A DNA stretch of 64,000 nt from Cardiocondyla obscurior (taxonomy: Eukaryota; Arthropoda; Insecta; Hymenoptera; Formicidae), in the NCBI RefSeq assembly GCF_019399895.1, contig NC_091877.1:620001-684000 (forward strand), read 5' to 3'. A program made the translations under genes and the position numbers. Under the pieces are notes generated by a model. It searched no databases. It saw only the letters and a program-made list of their open reading frames with translations, and was not told where the DNA came from. Below are positions 38,501-52,700 of the stretch, piece by piece. The stretch's first letter is position 1. Each line of letters opens with the position of its first letter.

Positions 38501-40373
38501 GGGGGAGGAAATGAAAGAAGGGAAATCTGCTTTTAGGTTTAATCTCATATACCGATAACGCGTAATAACTATTAGACTCGAGCGAAGCCTTTCCCGCTCT
38601 AATCGCGTTCGAAAATCATTCCCGATTATCCGCGGATCGACGCCGCGGCCTTTGCCTCGCGGCGCGATACGGAGGAGTCACGAGATCGGCGGTGTCGAAG
38701 AAGTGACGTAAAATTGATTTGTACGTTTATTTATCCAGAGATATATCCGCGCGCTTTTTATCGCGCGCGATAACAATCGCGCGTTCATTACGCGCGTCCG
38801 TCGCGGTTACGCACGTCACGCGCTCGCTTCTATACGCGTACGAGAGTCCTGCGCGATTCGAAGATGCGTATCGCCGCGCAGGAGGCAAGAAACGTACGGG
38901 GAGGGAAGGCGGAACGAGGGATGAAACAAGCGCCGTGGAAATACTAATAATTTAGCGACTTTTCAACGTTGCGTCGTTACGCGCGCATTCCTCCTCGCTT
39001 TCGTGTCATCGGCATCCTCGCGGCCAACCGACGCGACCAGCGAGCGTCGCGTGTTGTATCGATCTGGCATTATGATTATTATTGCGTTACGCGTCTCGCC
39101 TTTGTCTCACCGCGTGTGCACGCCCGTGCATGCGTCTCTTTAAACGCGTGTGAGTTTTGTACACGCGCGCGCGTGCGAGAGTATCGCGGATTGAGACCTC
39201 CGTCAGATACGAACAACCGCGACCGTCATGCGACTTTGCGATTTTCGTCGCGTTACACAATGTCCCCGACGGCGAGCACGTCGTGCGTTGTGTGCCGTTC
39301 AACCCGCGTACTCGAACGGGAAGCTTATTTTTATTATCTTTTAATTTTTTTTATATTTTTTTTTTTTTCTTTTCTTTTCTAATTTATTTCAAGCTCCATT
39401 AGTTGCCCGCATAATTCTAAATCGTTCTCGCGCGTAGAAGATACGAATCGTAAATGCGTTATGCGTATGAGTTTTCCATTCTGTTAAAGGATAGCTCTCG
39501 GAAGAGAGAAATCTCGGATTACGTTGATGTCGGAAGGCGTGGCAAAACCGTAAAGTGCGCGTTGACCGCGAGAGTCGGTCGTCGCAAGTCGCAATCGAGC
39601 GTGGCGCGCGAACGTAATGAGCCCCGCGTGTATCGGGTTTCTTTGCGGCGCGCGGCGGTTTCGGTGCTGAGGCGCGTTACGTTCCGGGCTTAATTGCCAC
39701 CTTTACGCGATGGGAGGGAAACGCGGGCGCGGGTTTTACCGTTCGCGGCATCGCGGGCCCGCTAATTTACCGCCGATCGGATCGGTCCACTAAACAACAT
39801 CTCGCTCGCGCCGCTTACTTTATTTTCACGGCAACATTCGGCGTATCTTCATCGCTCGTCAAGATATCCAAAAGCTTATATCTAAACGTTAAACAAGCTG
39901 CACGGTTGATTTAAACATATATCCGCTACCTTTGCATATTTTATCTTTATCGTATTTTAATTTCTCTTATCCTTCCGCGATCAGGCATTTCTGCGGGATC
40001 GCGCGGTCTTTCAACCCTCCGAATTTTTGCCGTTCATTTCCTCAATTACGAGCAAGGGAGGAGTGCGATTTGACGATCGTTCTCGTGCGGCGATAATTCA
40101 CGCGGCGGGTGATTATAGTCATTTCGTAGATACCTTTGCACGACGCTTATTAACGTTCAATCGCCGTGGCACGAATAGAAGTCGATCGATATCCGATCCA
40201 GATGCCGATCGTTATCTGACACGGCTTTTCGAGCCCTCCGCTTACGAGAGCCGGAGCCCCCTCTTAACTTGCTCGTGATTAGAAATTAAACGGACACTTT
40301 TATCAGACGTGGCTTAAAACCGTGCGCGTGTCTTTTAACGGCCAAGTAAATGGATTTGTTCTCCTGATTAACA

Positions 40374-40726
40374 GGCGGTGCACGTGCCTTCCGAAGGCGA
40401 GGCGAAGTCATCGGAGGATCGCGCCGCTCACAGGACGCTCCTCGCCGACAGGACGATGCGCAACGTCGTCGTCGCGAGTGTCGTTCCGTTTCCTCGTACT
40501 TAGACACATAGACTAAAAGAAGCGTGAGTGAAAGAAGAAGAAAAAGAAAAAAAAAGAAAGAAACAAAGACGAGGAATAGCAAGAAGACGCAGACTGGCAG
40601 AAGGAGAGAGAGAAAAAAAGAAAGAAGAAAAAAAAAAACAGAAGGACTGGGAGAGAGTGTGCACCGCAAGTCGCAACGCGTGTGAAATGGATGGTACGCC
40701 AAAGAAAAGCGAAGCAGTGCTAATAT
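40374..40726 (+). other. Probable Sox15 5'UTR part of first coding exon
   Basis: It is bounded on the left by the acceptor TTGTTCTCCTGATTAACAG. The 3' part is purine-rich (GAAAGAAGAAAAAG runs at 40,527-40,640). An in-frame TAA at 40,721-40,723 lies six bases before the chosen ATG, so the coding frame cannot extend further upstream in this exon. Confidence 0.45.
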
Positions 40727-43700
40727 ATGGATGCCCATGGGTGGAACTTGGCCGAAATGTGCCAGCGCTACCATCACGCTATACCGGCGGCAGCGGCGAC
40801 GCAGAATTCCTCGCCAGCTAGGGATCCCTCGACTGGCATCGCGCAAGGCCTGTCAACCGCCGCTCTCATCGATCAAGCCAGCCCGTCTTATTCGCACTAC
40901 ACGTAAGTCTACAGCTTTACCTTCTTCCTTTTACCCTCCGGTTCTTTCTCATATTTATTTCATGAATATCCCGCGCGCTGACAGTGTAATAAATTCGAGC
41001 GCGGCTGCACCTCGCGAAAGCGATCGGATCACGGTCTTCGTTAAGCGAGATTTTGCGACGGATTTTTCGACTTTCGGGGATATATCGCGCGCGGGTCCGC
41101 AGCTTTCTGCAAATACGTTAGCGAGGGATCGAGCCCGCATTTCGGCGATTTCGGGGGACGCGCGCGGACGGCCTCGCATACGTGTTGCAGCACGTATGCA
41201 ACGTATCGCGGGACTTATCGAGACGACGGAGGGATGGAGGAGAACCGCCCGGGCCCCATTCTCAATTGTATCGTATATATTAATAACGATACGGCGAATT
41301 AGGGATAAGTATACATACCGCGCGGTCAGGACCCTCGTAATCCTGTTATTAGCGCGGCGATTAGGGGAAGATGATCCCCAGGCAAATTGCAGGGGCGTGT
41401 ACCGCGCGTGTTTGGTTAACATAATCGGCAATCGCTATCGCGCGCGAGTTCCTCGGAACGAGGAGAGGGCGATATGCGCGAGGCGACGCGGACGTGCGTT
41501 TCTCCGAGCTCTTTCGAAATTTTCTTTTCTCTCCCCTCTTGCCTCTCCGCCGCCTGTCTTCGGGACACCACGACACCACTGTGTTGGAAATCCATTAAAT
41601 TGCAGTTTACGCTCGAAATTCAATGTTTCACTATCATTACATCGTACTGCGAAGGTAAAGAGGATAAAACCTTCTCTCTCTCTCTCGCTCTCTTTCTCTC
41701 TTCGACCCTTTGGGACTGCTAAGGAGAAGGTTGGGAAAATAGCATGCGCGCTGCCGGCCGCGGCGTGCGTTTCTAACGTATCGTATAATTTCAGCTATTT
41801 CTTATCTCGTTTGCCCGCAGTCTTATTTGCTTGTGCCCTCCTGCAATACATATCGTATATTCGCGGGGTGGCTCGCGAAGAATTTTGCACTCGTGCAAAA
41901 TTAGTCGTTGCTCGATCGCGCGCTTGCAAGATCCGAAGCATCAGACAAAAAATCTAATGGAACGATGAAAGACGTTCGGTAGATGTGAGAAAATAAAATA
42001 GCCTCTCGTTATTTAATTCGCTCGTTAAAATTTAATAATTTATTAATACGCCGAAGACGCGCGCGATTTTTTTGGACCTTCGTATTCAGGAAAATATTAA
42101 CGAGGCGAATCTTTCGACCGCTTCCTCCGACGACGAAAATCAGCTTCATTAAAATGGTTCCGCCCGGTTCCCATCCGTTGCTCTTAGCCGTCGCACGGAT
42201 CGCGTACCACGTCACGTTATTTCATACGAACGAACGCACGCACGTTACGCGCTGACGTTTTAGATCTGCCTGCGATTTTTTTTTTTTTACGCAAAAATGT
42301 CGTTAAGAAAGTTCGTAAACTTAAGACAATTTTAATTCAAATAATAAATAAGATTATGGCCAGTGAATAAATGAGGGAATAATTCTTTCCAGCGACTTAA
42401 AATTTTTTTTTTTCTTTTTTGAAATACTACGCTCGCAGACCTCGGCGTAACCTTAGGTCGCGAAGCTTTGATTCTTTGGCGATAAGAATTAACACCACGA
42501 CGCGGTTATGCGCCGATCCGGTCGATCGAGCCGGAGCAGGCTCAATTTACAAACGTCGATTATATCAACGAAACGTCAATAATTCCGCGAACGATACGCG
42601 CTACGCCATCGCGATAAATGCGCCTCGGCGTTTCTCGCGACTGCTCGTCGTCGACTTCGGAATTGTCGGAACAGTTTTCGCTGCTCTTTTCTTTTTACTC
42701 TGCTTAGTCGACGCGACGTTTCGGATTTTCCGCTCGAGCTCGGAATTTTTAAGGTTTTTGTTTCGACACATTCGAATGCAAAATCGTAAAGCGATTACGA
42801 GCCCGGTGATGTCACGCGTTTGACCCTTGTGCCGTGTTGTCGTGTGTCGGCGGCGACCTTGCAAATCCCTGCGATTGCAGTGACTCAGATTGGGTGACTT
42901 GACGATTGAGCAATGACTGGCAGTTAATTACGGATTAACGTTAGTTATAGTTATTTTCAGCCGTACGAAATTTGCGCGGACACGCGAGTAAAAGACGCTG
43001 ACTATCGTGTCGTCCCCGAGATACCTGTTGCGAATCGCGGCGGTCTGGCTAATCGTTCGACATTATTCGTATTTAATTAAACGGCTTCTTCGAATGTATC
43101 ATGCGCGAGAAAAGATTCCGCTTTGAATGCCACCGTTATTGTTTCTGCGATCTATAGCGAGCACAAAGACACAACCGGGGTTCGTATCGAATTTGCATTA
43201 TAAAACGGAACGGAACGTAACGTGACCGGAGCAAGAGACGAGAGAGAGAGAGACGACGGCGGATGAACCTGAATACCCAATGTGTCGCTTGGTTCAAGTG
43301 GATGATTTATTAAGAAAATCGGCCTCGTTTTTCGACCCGCGGTATATATCCTCCGTGGTACCTCAGTCGGCGTCACAGAGCTCGTTCAAATCAGAGAAAT
43401 ACTCGTGGGATTTTTATGAACCGTTACGTGCCACGAGTTCACCACGACACGCGAGTTCCGCAATTAACGCAACCGTATACCGGGCTCGAGCCCATGCCAC
43501 CTCGTCTCCTCGTCCTCCGCAGTTAGCCTGGGAATTTTTCGTCGCTCGCTGGTATATCTCCCATCTCCGGTGGTATCGCGCGCGCGGACACCTCTTCCCG
43601 TGCGGTGCCGTGAAGAAATCTTCGATTCTTCCTTACTCGGTCGCAGGAAGTCGTACGTAATGGCTCCGCCGTTGGCACGGAGGTCAGAGAAGGGTATAAT

Positions 43701-46700
43701 ACGAGGCGGGACTTGGCGGCGTCCGTTCCGCAGCCTTAAACAACCCGTAAAGGTTTCGGGGATGCGCTTTCTTCGTTCTCAAATCTGAAACGCGCCGGAG
43801 CGTTAGTAGTGCAGAGGTGAGCGGCTGGGGTCGTCACTTCCGCTTACCAACCGGACCGCATTGGGCATTCGATTTGAAAGTTTAATCAGGGGCTTATATA
43901 AAATTACGCTCCCCGTTCTCGTTCCCTCGCCCGGGGAAGTTCCGTGCCGCGCGCCGTTTCGCGATTATCCACACGATTTGCCTACGTCGAAATTATTCGT
44001 CTCGAGTCCGCGATATCGTTATTCTCGGCGTTGATTGGGGGGAGGAGACGGGGGAGAGAGACTTTTCGATCGGGAGCGCCGATCCACGTCCACCGGTCGT
44101 AATCGATTTACGAGCTGCGTGATCGGCGCCACGCGCGCGTGTTTCGCGTACCGACGCGAATACAGATCGATTCCCACCCACGCGACGCGTTTCGCCGACT
44201 CTCGTCTCCGCGCGGCTGAAATGCACCGCGTCGCATCCTCGTCGCCTCGCCTCGCCTCGCCTCGTCGTCGGGCAATGCAAGGGTGTGCTCGGCTCGATTA
44301 TTCGAATAAAAAAATGCGCGCGCTCGTCGAAAGCTTTCTCCTCCACCGGGGCAGGAGGTAAGAGAGGAATAATTTAGCCGGGGAGGCAAGTGTGTCGTTC
44401 TCGTCGACGAGGAGAATGACGAAGGGAACGGGGGCCCCGAGAGCGAGCTGTTTGCGCTGCGTGCCGAACCGTGCGCCGCGGCTACCTTTTTTCTTCTCTT
44501 CGCGAACAAGTCGCGCCGGAGATTCATGAGGCTCAACGGACATGCCGATTTAGGGGATCGGTGCGCGGCTCTTGTTCTTTGTCTCCCTGCTCGGCCGAGT
44601 CTGACGTGCGTGCGGCGTGTCTCGCTGCTCGCGCTCGGCCAGGTCGCGGCCCGCCGATTCTCCCGAGCTATTTGTAACGTCTAACGTGCCGGACGCGTCG
44701 GCGTGCGGAAGGATAACCGTCGCTTTTCCTTGACACGCGTCACGGAACGTACCTCGCGCCGATTCCCGGGCCATTTGCTGCACCAGCACGGAGGTGCGAT
44801 CGAGAGAATTCGTAGGCGCGGGTTATATCGCGCGGTGAACTGTTCACCGTCAACACCGCGCTAATTTACGCGATCGCTGCTAATCCCTCATTAATAACGT
44901 TTCGCTATCGTCGATGACATTTTTGCGGACGCTTCTGCGTCTTATCTTGCGCGAAACGAAGATACGGAGGTGTTCCGCGAAGCGAGGCGACGCCGCGAAC
45001 CGCGCAGCTTGACAAAGGACGCGCGATGCATCAGCGTCCGGCGATCACTCTTGGCGAATTAATATTTTCGAAACGACGCGCGGCTCATTGCATTCGCGGT
45101 TGGAGACTGTTTCCTCTACTCCTGGTGCAGTCACCCCAGACATGAATCATTAAAGAAACAATGCTGAAGGCAGTGGCGTATCTATCATACGCGTGGGTGG
45201 TGCAGCTGCGCCGATCCTCGACGAAACTCGGGGAGAATCCTCGCGGATCGTAATGGGCTGCTTTTCATTTCGCCGTCGCTTGCGCGGCCACGACTTTTCT
45301 GCGCTTCTGCGACTCGAGAGAGATCGCCGCAGTCGTCAAATTCCGACCTTGTTTTTTTATCCTCGACGCGAGGATCATTTTAATAACGTCTCGTTATCTT
45401 TTTCTCATACCTCGCAAGTGTTATTCGGGAGAATTGTACATTACGGGAGCATTAGAAATGATCGATGACGATAGATTCAATAATCCCGCGCGTGGATAAG
45501 CCAAGCGGGCCGATAAAGAGATCTGCGAGACTCGTTCGTTTGTTAGAAAATTGTCCATCCGAGAAATATCGTTGAAACGCGAAGCTCGTTATGACGCGGA
45601 AACAAAGCGATTATCGGACGTGGGTTTCGCGTATAAATTTCTTTCGCTGTTTTAATTGGAATAAAATCCACGTCCTTGCGTATCTTTTATTCAAGCCGCC
45701 TAGAGTCAATCAAAATATCTAGGGCTTCGAAAAAAATTTGCCGAAACGCTTCGAGTAAATCTCAATCTATTCAATCGCGATGTAAAAGCGCGTTCCCTTC
45801 GGTAACCCGCGATTCGTATCGCGCCCGTATTCGATACGTCGAGACGTGCCGCCGGTTTTATCAGCGACGGAACGTGACTCTTTCCCTTGATATCTCTCTT
45901 TCTCTCCGTCATGAACTATGTATTTCTTTTTATCAATATAAAGTAACAAAAGCGCGCGCCTAATCGACACGAGGTTCATTGAATGAAAATGCCGGTGCGC
46001 TTCGTTCATTTTTCTTCTTTTTTATTTTCTTCCCTCTTTTCTTGTCTGACCCGACGTCGCAGCATCTCGCCAAACTCCGAGTGAAACAATGGCCATTATA
46101 TGGAACATTCGCGCGCAGGGATCGTTCGCACACATTTGCGAAATATCGCATACATGTATATTAGGTACGTCGCGCGCGTACTTACATGTAGCTGCGAAAA
46201 TGTATGTTGCGCGCGCGATTGCTCGCGCGACAGACAGCTGTTCGTACTATTATACCCGGTGCACGGTCGCATAATGCCTTAAGGACAATCGTGGGAATTC
46301 CATTAAGTGGCCTTGAATGGTTCATTCATGTCGATCAACTCTTTTTCCTAACGGAACGGTTGACAGATCAATCGGTCTGCTCGGGCACGGGAGCGACCCA
46401 TCGCACGGGGATTTCATTTGCTCGTTCTCGAGAACGAGAGAAACGCCGGAGTCAATTACTACCGGGCGGGTACGGTCGCGATCGTCGTCGCCGGGAATGT
46501 CAAGTCCCGGTTCGATCGAGCCGGCTCGGTTCTTATCCCCTTCGGAGAAGCCGCTCTGCCGATCGCGTCCGATCGCACGCGCTTCTCTCCATTTAAACAT
46601 CTCTAATTTTGCCCTTTTTCAGGATGCTGGACAATTACGAAAGGGGTGAGGTGACCCCACCGCCGGCGGTAAGTGGTTACGGCGGCTCGCCCGGACTCCT

Positions 46701-49700
46701 GGCGCTCCATTCCTCGCTTTACGCGACTCCCACGTCGAGAGCCTACGACATCGACTCCAGTATCGACGGCAACGACGGCACGATGCCCATCGACACCCAA
46801 ATCATCTCGGTACGGCCTTTCGATCCGATTCCGCGTACATACCCGTCGCTCTTGAAATAAACTCGCGGTATCTCCGCGTTGTAAACGCACCTACGTAAAA
46901 CGTTTACGATACGGAATTTGTTTTCACACGCTCGAACCATACGGGTCGCTCGCGAAGCGGGGTATAACGTTGCAGTTTGACGGAATGCTTTGTTTCCCGA
47001 AAGCAGATACCGAGTATGCTAACCGGGCCGGCGCAGCAGCGACTCGAGGAAATGCCCTGGCTGGGTTCCGGGCCGTCGCTGGAGTATCAGCCGGGCATCT
47101 CGCCGATTCCCGCGGGAGTAAAGATGTGCCATCCCGGCGGCGGCACTGCCCAAAGGAGCCTCAAGGAGCAGCGGATACGTCGACCGATGAACGCCTTCAT
47201 GGTCTGGGCGAAGGTCGAGCGCAAGAAGCTAGCCGATGAAAATCCCGATCTTCACAACGCCGATCTCAGCAAGATGCTCGGTAAGTGCTCGCAGTTTTTC
47301 TTTCAACTCTTTTGTCTCGCGGCTAAACCGACTCGACGCGACGGGATTCTACAAGTTAATTATAGCCGCGACGACATTTACACTTGTTAGTTTATTTTGT
47401 AACGAGGCTTAGACTTACGTAAACAAGACATCGAATATGAATGCATAAACTAAAAGAATTTTAATTATCCTTGGAAACTTTTTCATTTACATATTTTAAT
47501 TATTCGAGAAGTTTGTCTTTTTTTTTTTTTTTTTATTCGATTCCGATATTAACAAGTTGCGAAGGAGAACGCTATTTGCTTTTCCCAGCGAATAGATTCT
47601 CATGATTTGCGGATCTAGATTATCCAGGGGCTTTTAATGGACCCTCGAATGTATTCAGTTTCTTGTGTTAAATAGATCGGGCTATTTATTAAAAAAAAAG
47701 AAGAAAAAAAAAAATACATCGTATCTTTTAAAATGCAATTAAGGTGCATCGAGGTTACCTCGTTATAGGAAAATTGTCTATCGCCGGATACGGCGGACGT
47801 ACGAGATTACGGTCTCGTTCTTTAAAAACACACGTACGCGGAAACAATGTTGGCGCGTTACTCGCGGGAAAGAGACTTTTCCGCCGGGAAACCGAGTCTG
47901 GGAATAAGAAAGCGGGGGAAAAAGAAAAAAGATCCTCCACGCGGCGCGTTATCATTAAATTAATTGCGGCCGCGCGTCGGGCGAATATGTGGAATTAATT
48001 CAATTACGCGCTAGAGTCGAAGCTGAATCTTTAATGAGCCGAGAAGAAAGGCGAGAGTTCTTTCGAGAGTCAGCGGCTAAATGAGGAAAGAGACAACTCC
48101 ACGTTGCCCGCCCGTCTTTTTCCGTCAAAAAAAATGTGCGATCGGTCACCGGCGAATGTGATTCGCGGTCCCGTCAGTTGTCGCGAGCCACCTGTGCAAT
48201 TGAGATAGGGAAATCGCGCCTCTTATCGCGTCGTGCTGTTCCGCGTTTGACTTCTTCTTTGCAAATGTAACTGCGATCGTAACGTTATCGCACGGCGATT
48301 CCGCGCCAATGACTCTCGAAGCGGACGTGATACAGACGTTCAAGCGATAAGAGAGATGATTTGACGCGGCGAATCGTCGATTTCGCGAAAAATCCCGTGA
48401 GCTTTACGGACGCGGTTGGTTCTTGCGGTTCGTCTCTCTTTTCTTCCCTTTCTCTTTCTCTTCGTCAACCTTGGCGTGTGTCTCCCAGCGCGTTAAAGCC
48501 GAGAGCCCCGTCATCCGGGACCTAACGATCTGTCAGCGGCTGACCGGCGCTCTTTCTCTCCTTGTCTCTCCTACGCGGCGCGTTATCGTGCCCAAGTACA
48601 CCTTGAATTATCGGCAATTGGCATCCGCAACGTTATTGGCATTTGAACGATCGAGCGCGGCCGTCGTGCAGAAAATTGTAAACTTCTCCTCCACCTACTC
48701 GCCTTTACCTGACTCGTTTCGTGTGCCCCGCGCGGGGCACAGGGTGTTTACACTCGCTGCGTGCACACGTGCTCACCTCCACCTCTCGCCATCTCCTCCT
48801 CCCCGCCTGTGATCCTCGGCGCCTCTTTTCCCCTTTTCACCATGCTGCTCTCTTTGTCTTTCTCGTCTCGCGTCCGCTGACGAGCGAACCTGTAAATCAT
48901 CAACCTGATGCCTTTCTCGTGCCTCTCTTTCTCTTCCCCCCCTCCTCCCACCGCGCTGATTATTGGCGTACAGAATAAGGAAACCTTGGTCGAGTTTATC
49001 GATCGGACATTAGGCGATCGGTACGATGTTATTGGCATGACGCGGCTGCGATTATTATGCACGCCGGGTCTTTCGCCGCCTCCACTCTTTCCCTCCCCGT
49101 CTATTTTTTTTTTTTTCTTTTTCTTTTCTTTCTCTCCAGACATCCTACATATTCATGCGCGTGCTGTGTGTCGATCCGTCCGTCCATACGTATGTCCGTT
49201 AGCCACTTAGCCCATCCATCCGCGCGCGCGGAACACCCGCGCGTGCATCGGGGCGCGCGCGTGCGAGCGTGTTTTGCGTCGGCGTTTGCGCACACGTGTG
49301 TGCAAAAGGCGAAGCGCGTACGTACGTGTACGTCGAACGCGTCGACGTACGTACATGCCGGAGCACGCAGCGCACGATATACGACGCCGATGGGGGCACC
49401 TTATATCCGGTGACACGCGTGCCCGCGCATCTTTATCAATCCGCTGGTCCCCCGACCGTTAGCCCGCCCTCGGGATCCTCCGGATCGCCCGCCGTTTGCG
49501 TACGGACCTCGTCGGCTCCGCTTTTAATTAGCAGAAACGGTCTTATCCGCGGAGATCGAACGAAACGGCCGCGCGCAAAGACCCGGGGAACGATATACGA
49601 TAATACGACGCGTATAAACGCCACGCGACGCCACTGCACCATGTCGCGAGACCACCTACGACAAATGTGGCGGCCCGCAAATAATACCCGAGCCCGCGTT

Positions 49701-52700
49701 GTACCACCGTCGACAGCGTCAGAGATACAGGCCTCTAACTGCCAACGCGATATCGTGTGCTTTAGTGCCTCCGATTACTTCCCTACCTTCTCTACGAGTG
49801 ACATGTATACGGCATGTTCCCTCCCTCTCCCTCTCCCCTCGAGAAAGATTTAGATTGCTCGAAAATATCGGGGAGAGCGTCAAACGGGCTTTGTTATTCG
49901 TCTTGCGTCGATTTTAGAACGATCTCTCCTCGCCGGAGAGTAAACCGAACGAAATCCAGCTTCTTGTTTTTATTTTATTTTATTTTATTTTATTTTATTT
50001 TTTATTTTATTTTTTTTCCGTGCCGTACCCTGGCAAAAATTTAATTCAAGAGTCGAGTGGTCAAAATTCTATTTCGACATCGTCGATATTTATTGTCGAC
50101 TAGATGCTGCTTCGAAAGCACGCCCGAGGAAGCTACAACCGAGAAACGTATAGGACACTCCGTATATTTCCCTCCGCGAGAGGAGGATACGCTCGTCTTC
50201 TCGTAAAATACCGGACCGCCTTCCGTTTGCGGCCCTTTAAACGACGGATCGGCGTGTACAGTATCTCGGTATAATGGTACTCGCCGCGGAAGGGCCGATA
50301 ACGTCGACCTCGTTGGTCGATTTAAAGGACGGTGCGCCGATTGAAATTTATTGCACGCGCAGGTAAACCAGCGGCCCGGCTTCGCACGCCGTTTCTCTTC
50401 GCAGCATTGGATCCCGAGCGTTGACGTCCCGACAATTATACGCGTACTTTCGGCTAGAAATTTTCTTCAACGATATCGAAACGCGTCGCGCGTAAAAAAC
50501 GTCCAGCCGCGCAATCGTTCCGATAAATATATTATTGGGATAATAAAATGTGTAATAAGAGCCACGGCGAGTTGCGAGTGACCTTTTAAATCGCCGCGAG
50601 GTGGGATTGATCGGGGAAAAAGATTGCCGGCCGATTGAAACTAAATAGACGCGCCTGTTGAGTGGAAGTGCGTAAGAACGATTCGAGAAGAAGAGAAAGG
50701 CCCTACTTTTCTTCGCGTACGCGCATATACATATCACTCTCCCAATATCCCATCCTCCCCTTCTTCCTTCGCCGCCTCCCTCGTACCGCTCCTCCCCCTC
50801 GCCTCCATCTCGGTCGGCTCTCGAACAATAGCACCTCGGCTGCACGGTGGATGAACTTCTGAGGCTGGAATCGGCTCTGCCCACTCTGTAAATTGCGTTT
50901 TCGTAAAAATATTCATAGAGGAGAGAGAAGAGAGGTCGGGGGGGAGGCCGATCTCAAGCTGCAGCCTACATCCTGCTACGCGGCTAAATGCAGCGTGGAT
51001 ATATAGGTCTCGATCGCTGATACGGCATTGTACAGAAAAATGGATCATCGAGCGAGATTTCGACACGGCAGTCCGCCGGCGCCGCCGCGCCGGTGGGTTG
51101 GATAAGGTGGAAACGTTACGCACTGAGAATATAGTGGTAATTTTTTTTTTTTATTTTATTTTTTTTTTTAATTTATTGTAAATTCGAAACACAACGACCT
51201 ATGTTAACAATCGACTTCTCGCGGACCACGCTCGCGAATAAAATGATTTGCTCGCGAATGGTGTCTCCTTGTCGGATCTCTTGTTCCTTGTCACATGTCC
51301 GAAATTTACACAAGAAAGAAATTCAATCTTTTTAATTCAATTCGATAATGAAACTGGATCCTTCAATTAAACCTGCACGTCCTTGTTGCGCCATCATTCT
51401 TTGATTTTCTCTCTTCGTCGACCAGGGGGCCCGACTCGCGGAGAAACTTGTTCGTTTTTCAACAGCGATGCTCGATTAATCCGAGACAAGATCGGCCTCT
51501 CGTACGATCACGAAACTCATTTGTTTCTCTATACCGTTCGCGTACACGAGCGCATTAGTAAACTCGTTTCAATCGGGCGCGTTTAAACCGCCACCATCAT
51601 CAATCTGGCAATCATCGACTAGTAAAGTTGTTCGGGGATCGGTTTAGCGCAGGTCGCTGCACTCGGGTCTCTCTTGGTCCACGGTTACGTTGCGAGAAGC
51701 CACCGAGCGGTGAAGGCATTTAAAAAGTCGCGGCGCGTACATATACGTACATGTTACCTCTCTCAGGTATTCGCCGACCAAGTCGTCGGATGTTGCACCC
51801 AGTCGCGGAGGGTAAATCTCTCCGAGCGAAACCTCTTTACGCATACTCTGCTCCGATCGATCGTCCCGATCGTACAAAAATGCCCATCTCGCGCGAGGGC
51901 ATTACGCACGAGGAGCGCGCGGTGAAGTTTAGCTCGCCTCTCTTCCGTAACGAACCGCGAGACAAGATCGGAACCTAACAATTGCGCATACATGTAAAAC
52001 GAGACCGGGACAAACGGACGGACGTACCCCTCGTCCCATCCGATCGTAAAGGCGCACGGGTATAATATACAAGAGCACGTGTACGTCATAAACATATTTA
52101 CGTCAAACTAACGTCATACTAGCGTCAACAGGAATAAATGATTAATGAAACCGCTGAATAACGCGGCTCGCATAATAAAAGTGACAAAAAAACATCGGCG
52201 GACGTTTTCTCCTCCTAAAATATGATTTCGACGCGGTATTTCGATGCGTTATCACGCGCGTCTTCCAGCAATCCCGGTGTTGCACGGATTGTACGAGTAC
52301 GATCGCGCGTACATATGTATCCGTCTGCGAGAAGGACGAAGGAACCGACGGGTTGGCTAAGCTAAGGCAATAATAAGCTATAAGCGCGGTCTCTGCATAG
52401 AATGCCGGGTAATGAGGTGGAGTCGAGAGCGGAGTCTGGCCGCACCCTTACCTTCCGACGAAGCTTACACGAAGCCGACCCACCTATCCTCGGCCACGAG
52501 GATGACGGCGAGGCCACGCACGCGGACGATCCTCGCTCGGTTTCGAAATAAATTATTATATTTATGAAAATACACACGTGGGGGAGGCGGACGAGAGAGG
52601 GAGGAGGAAGCCCTCAAGCGTGGACGGTCGATTCATCCCGCGACTTCGACTTTTGTCCCTCTCGTGATCTCCGGCGAGGATCGTCCGCACCACGCCTATA

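Noticed and set aside
40731..41957. 408-codon open frame on the plus strand
   Set aside because: It starts inside the first Sox15 coding exon in a different frame and runs through the intron donor. Its Arg/Ala/Ser-rich, low-information sequence resembles no family. The frame starting at 40,727 continues correctly into the next exons instead.
46421..46438. Heat-shock-element reading of TTCTCGAGAA
   Set aside because: The TTC and GAA half-sites are separated by four bases, not the required two.
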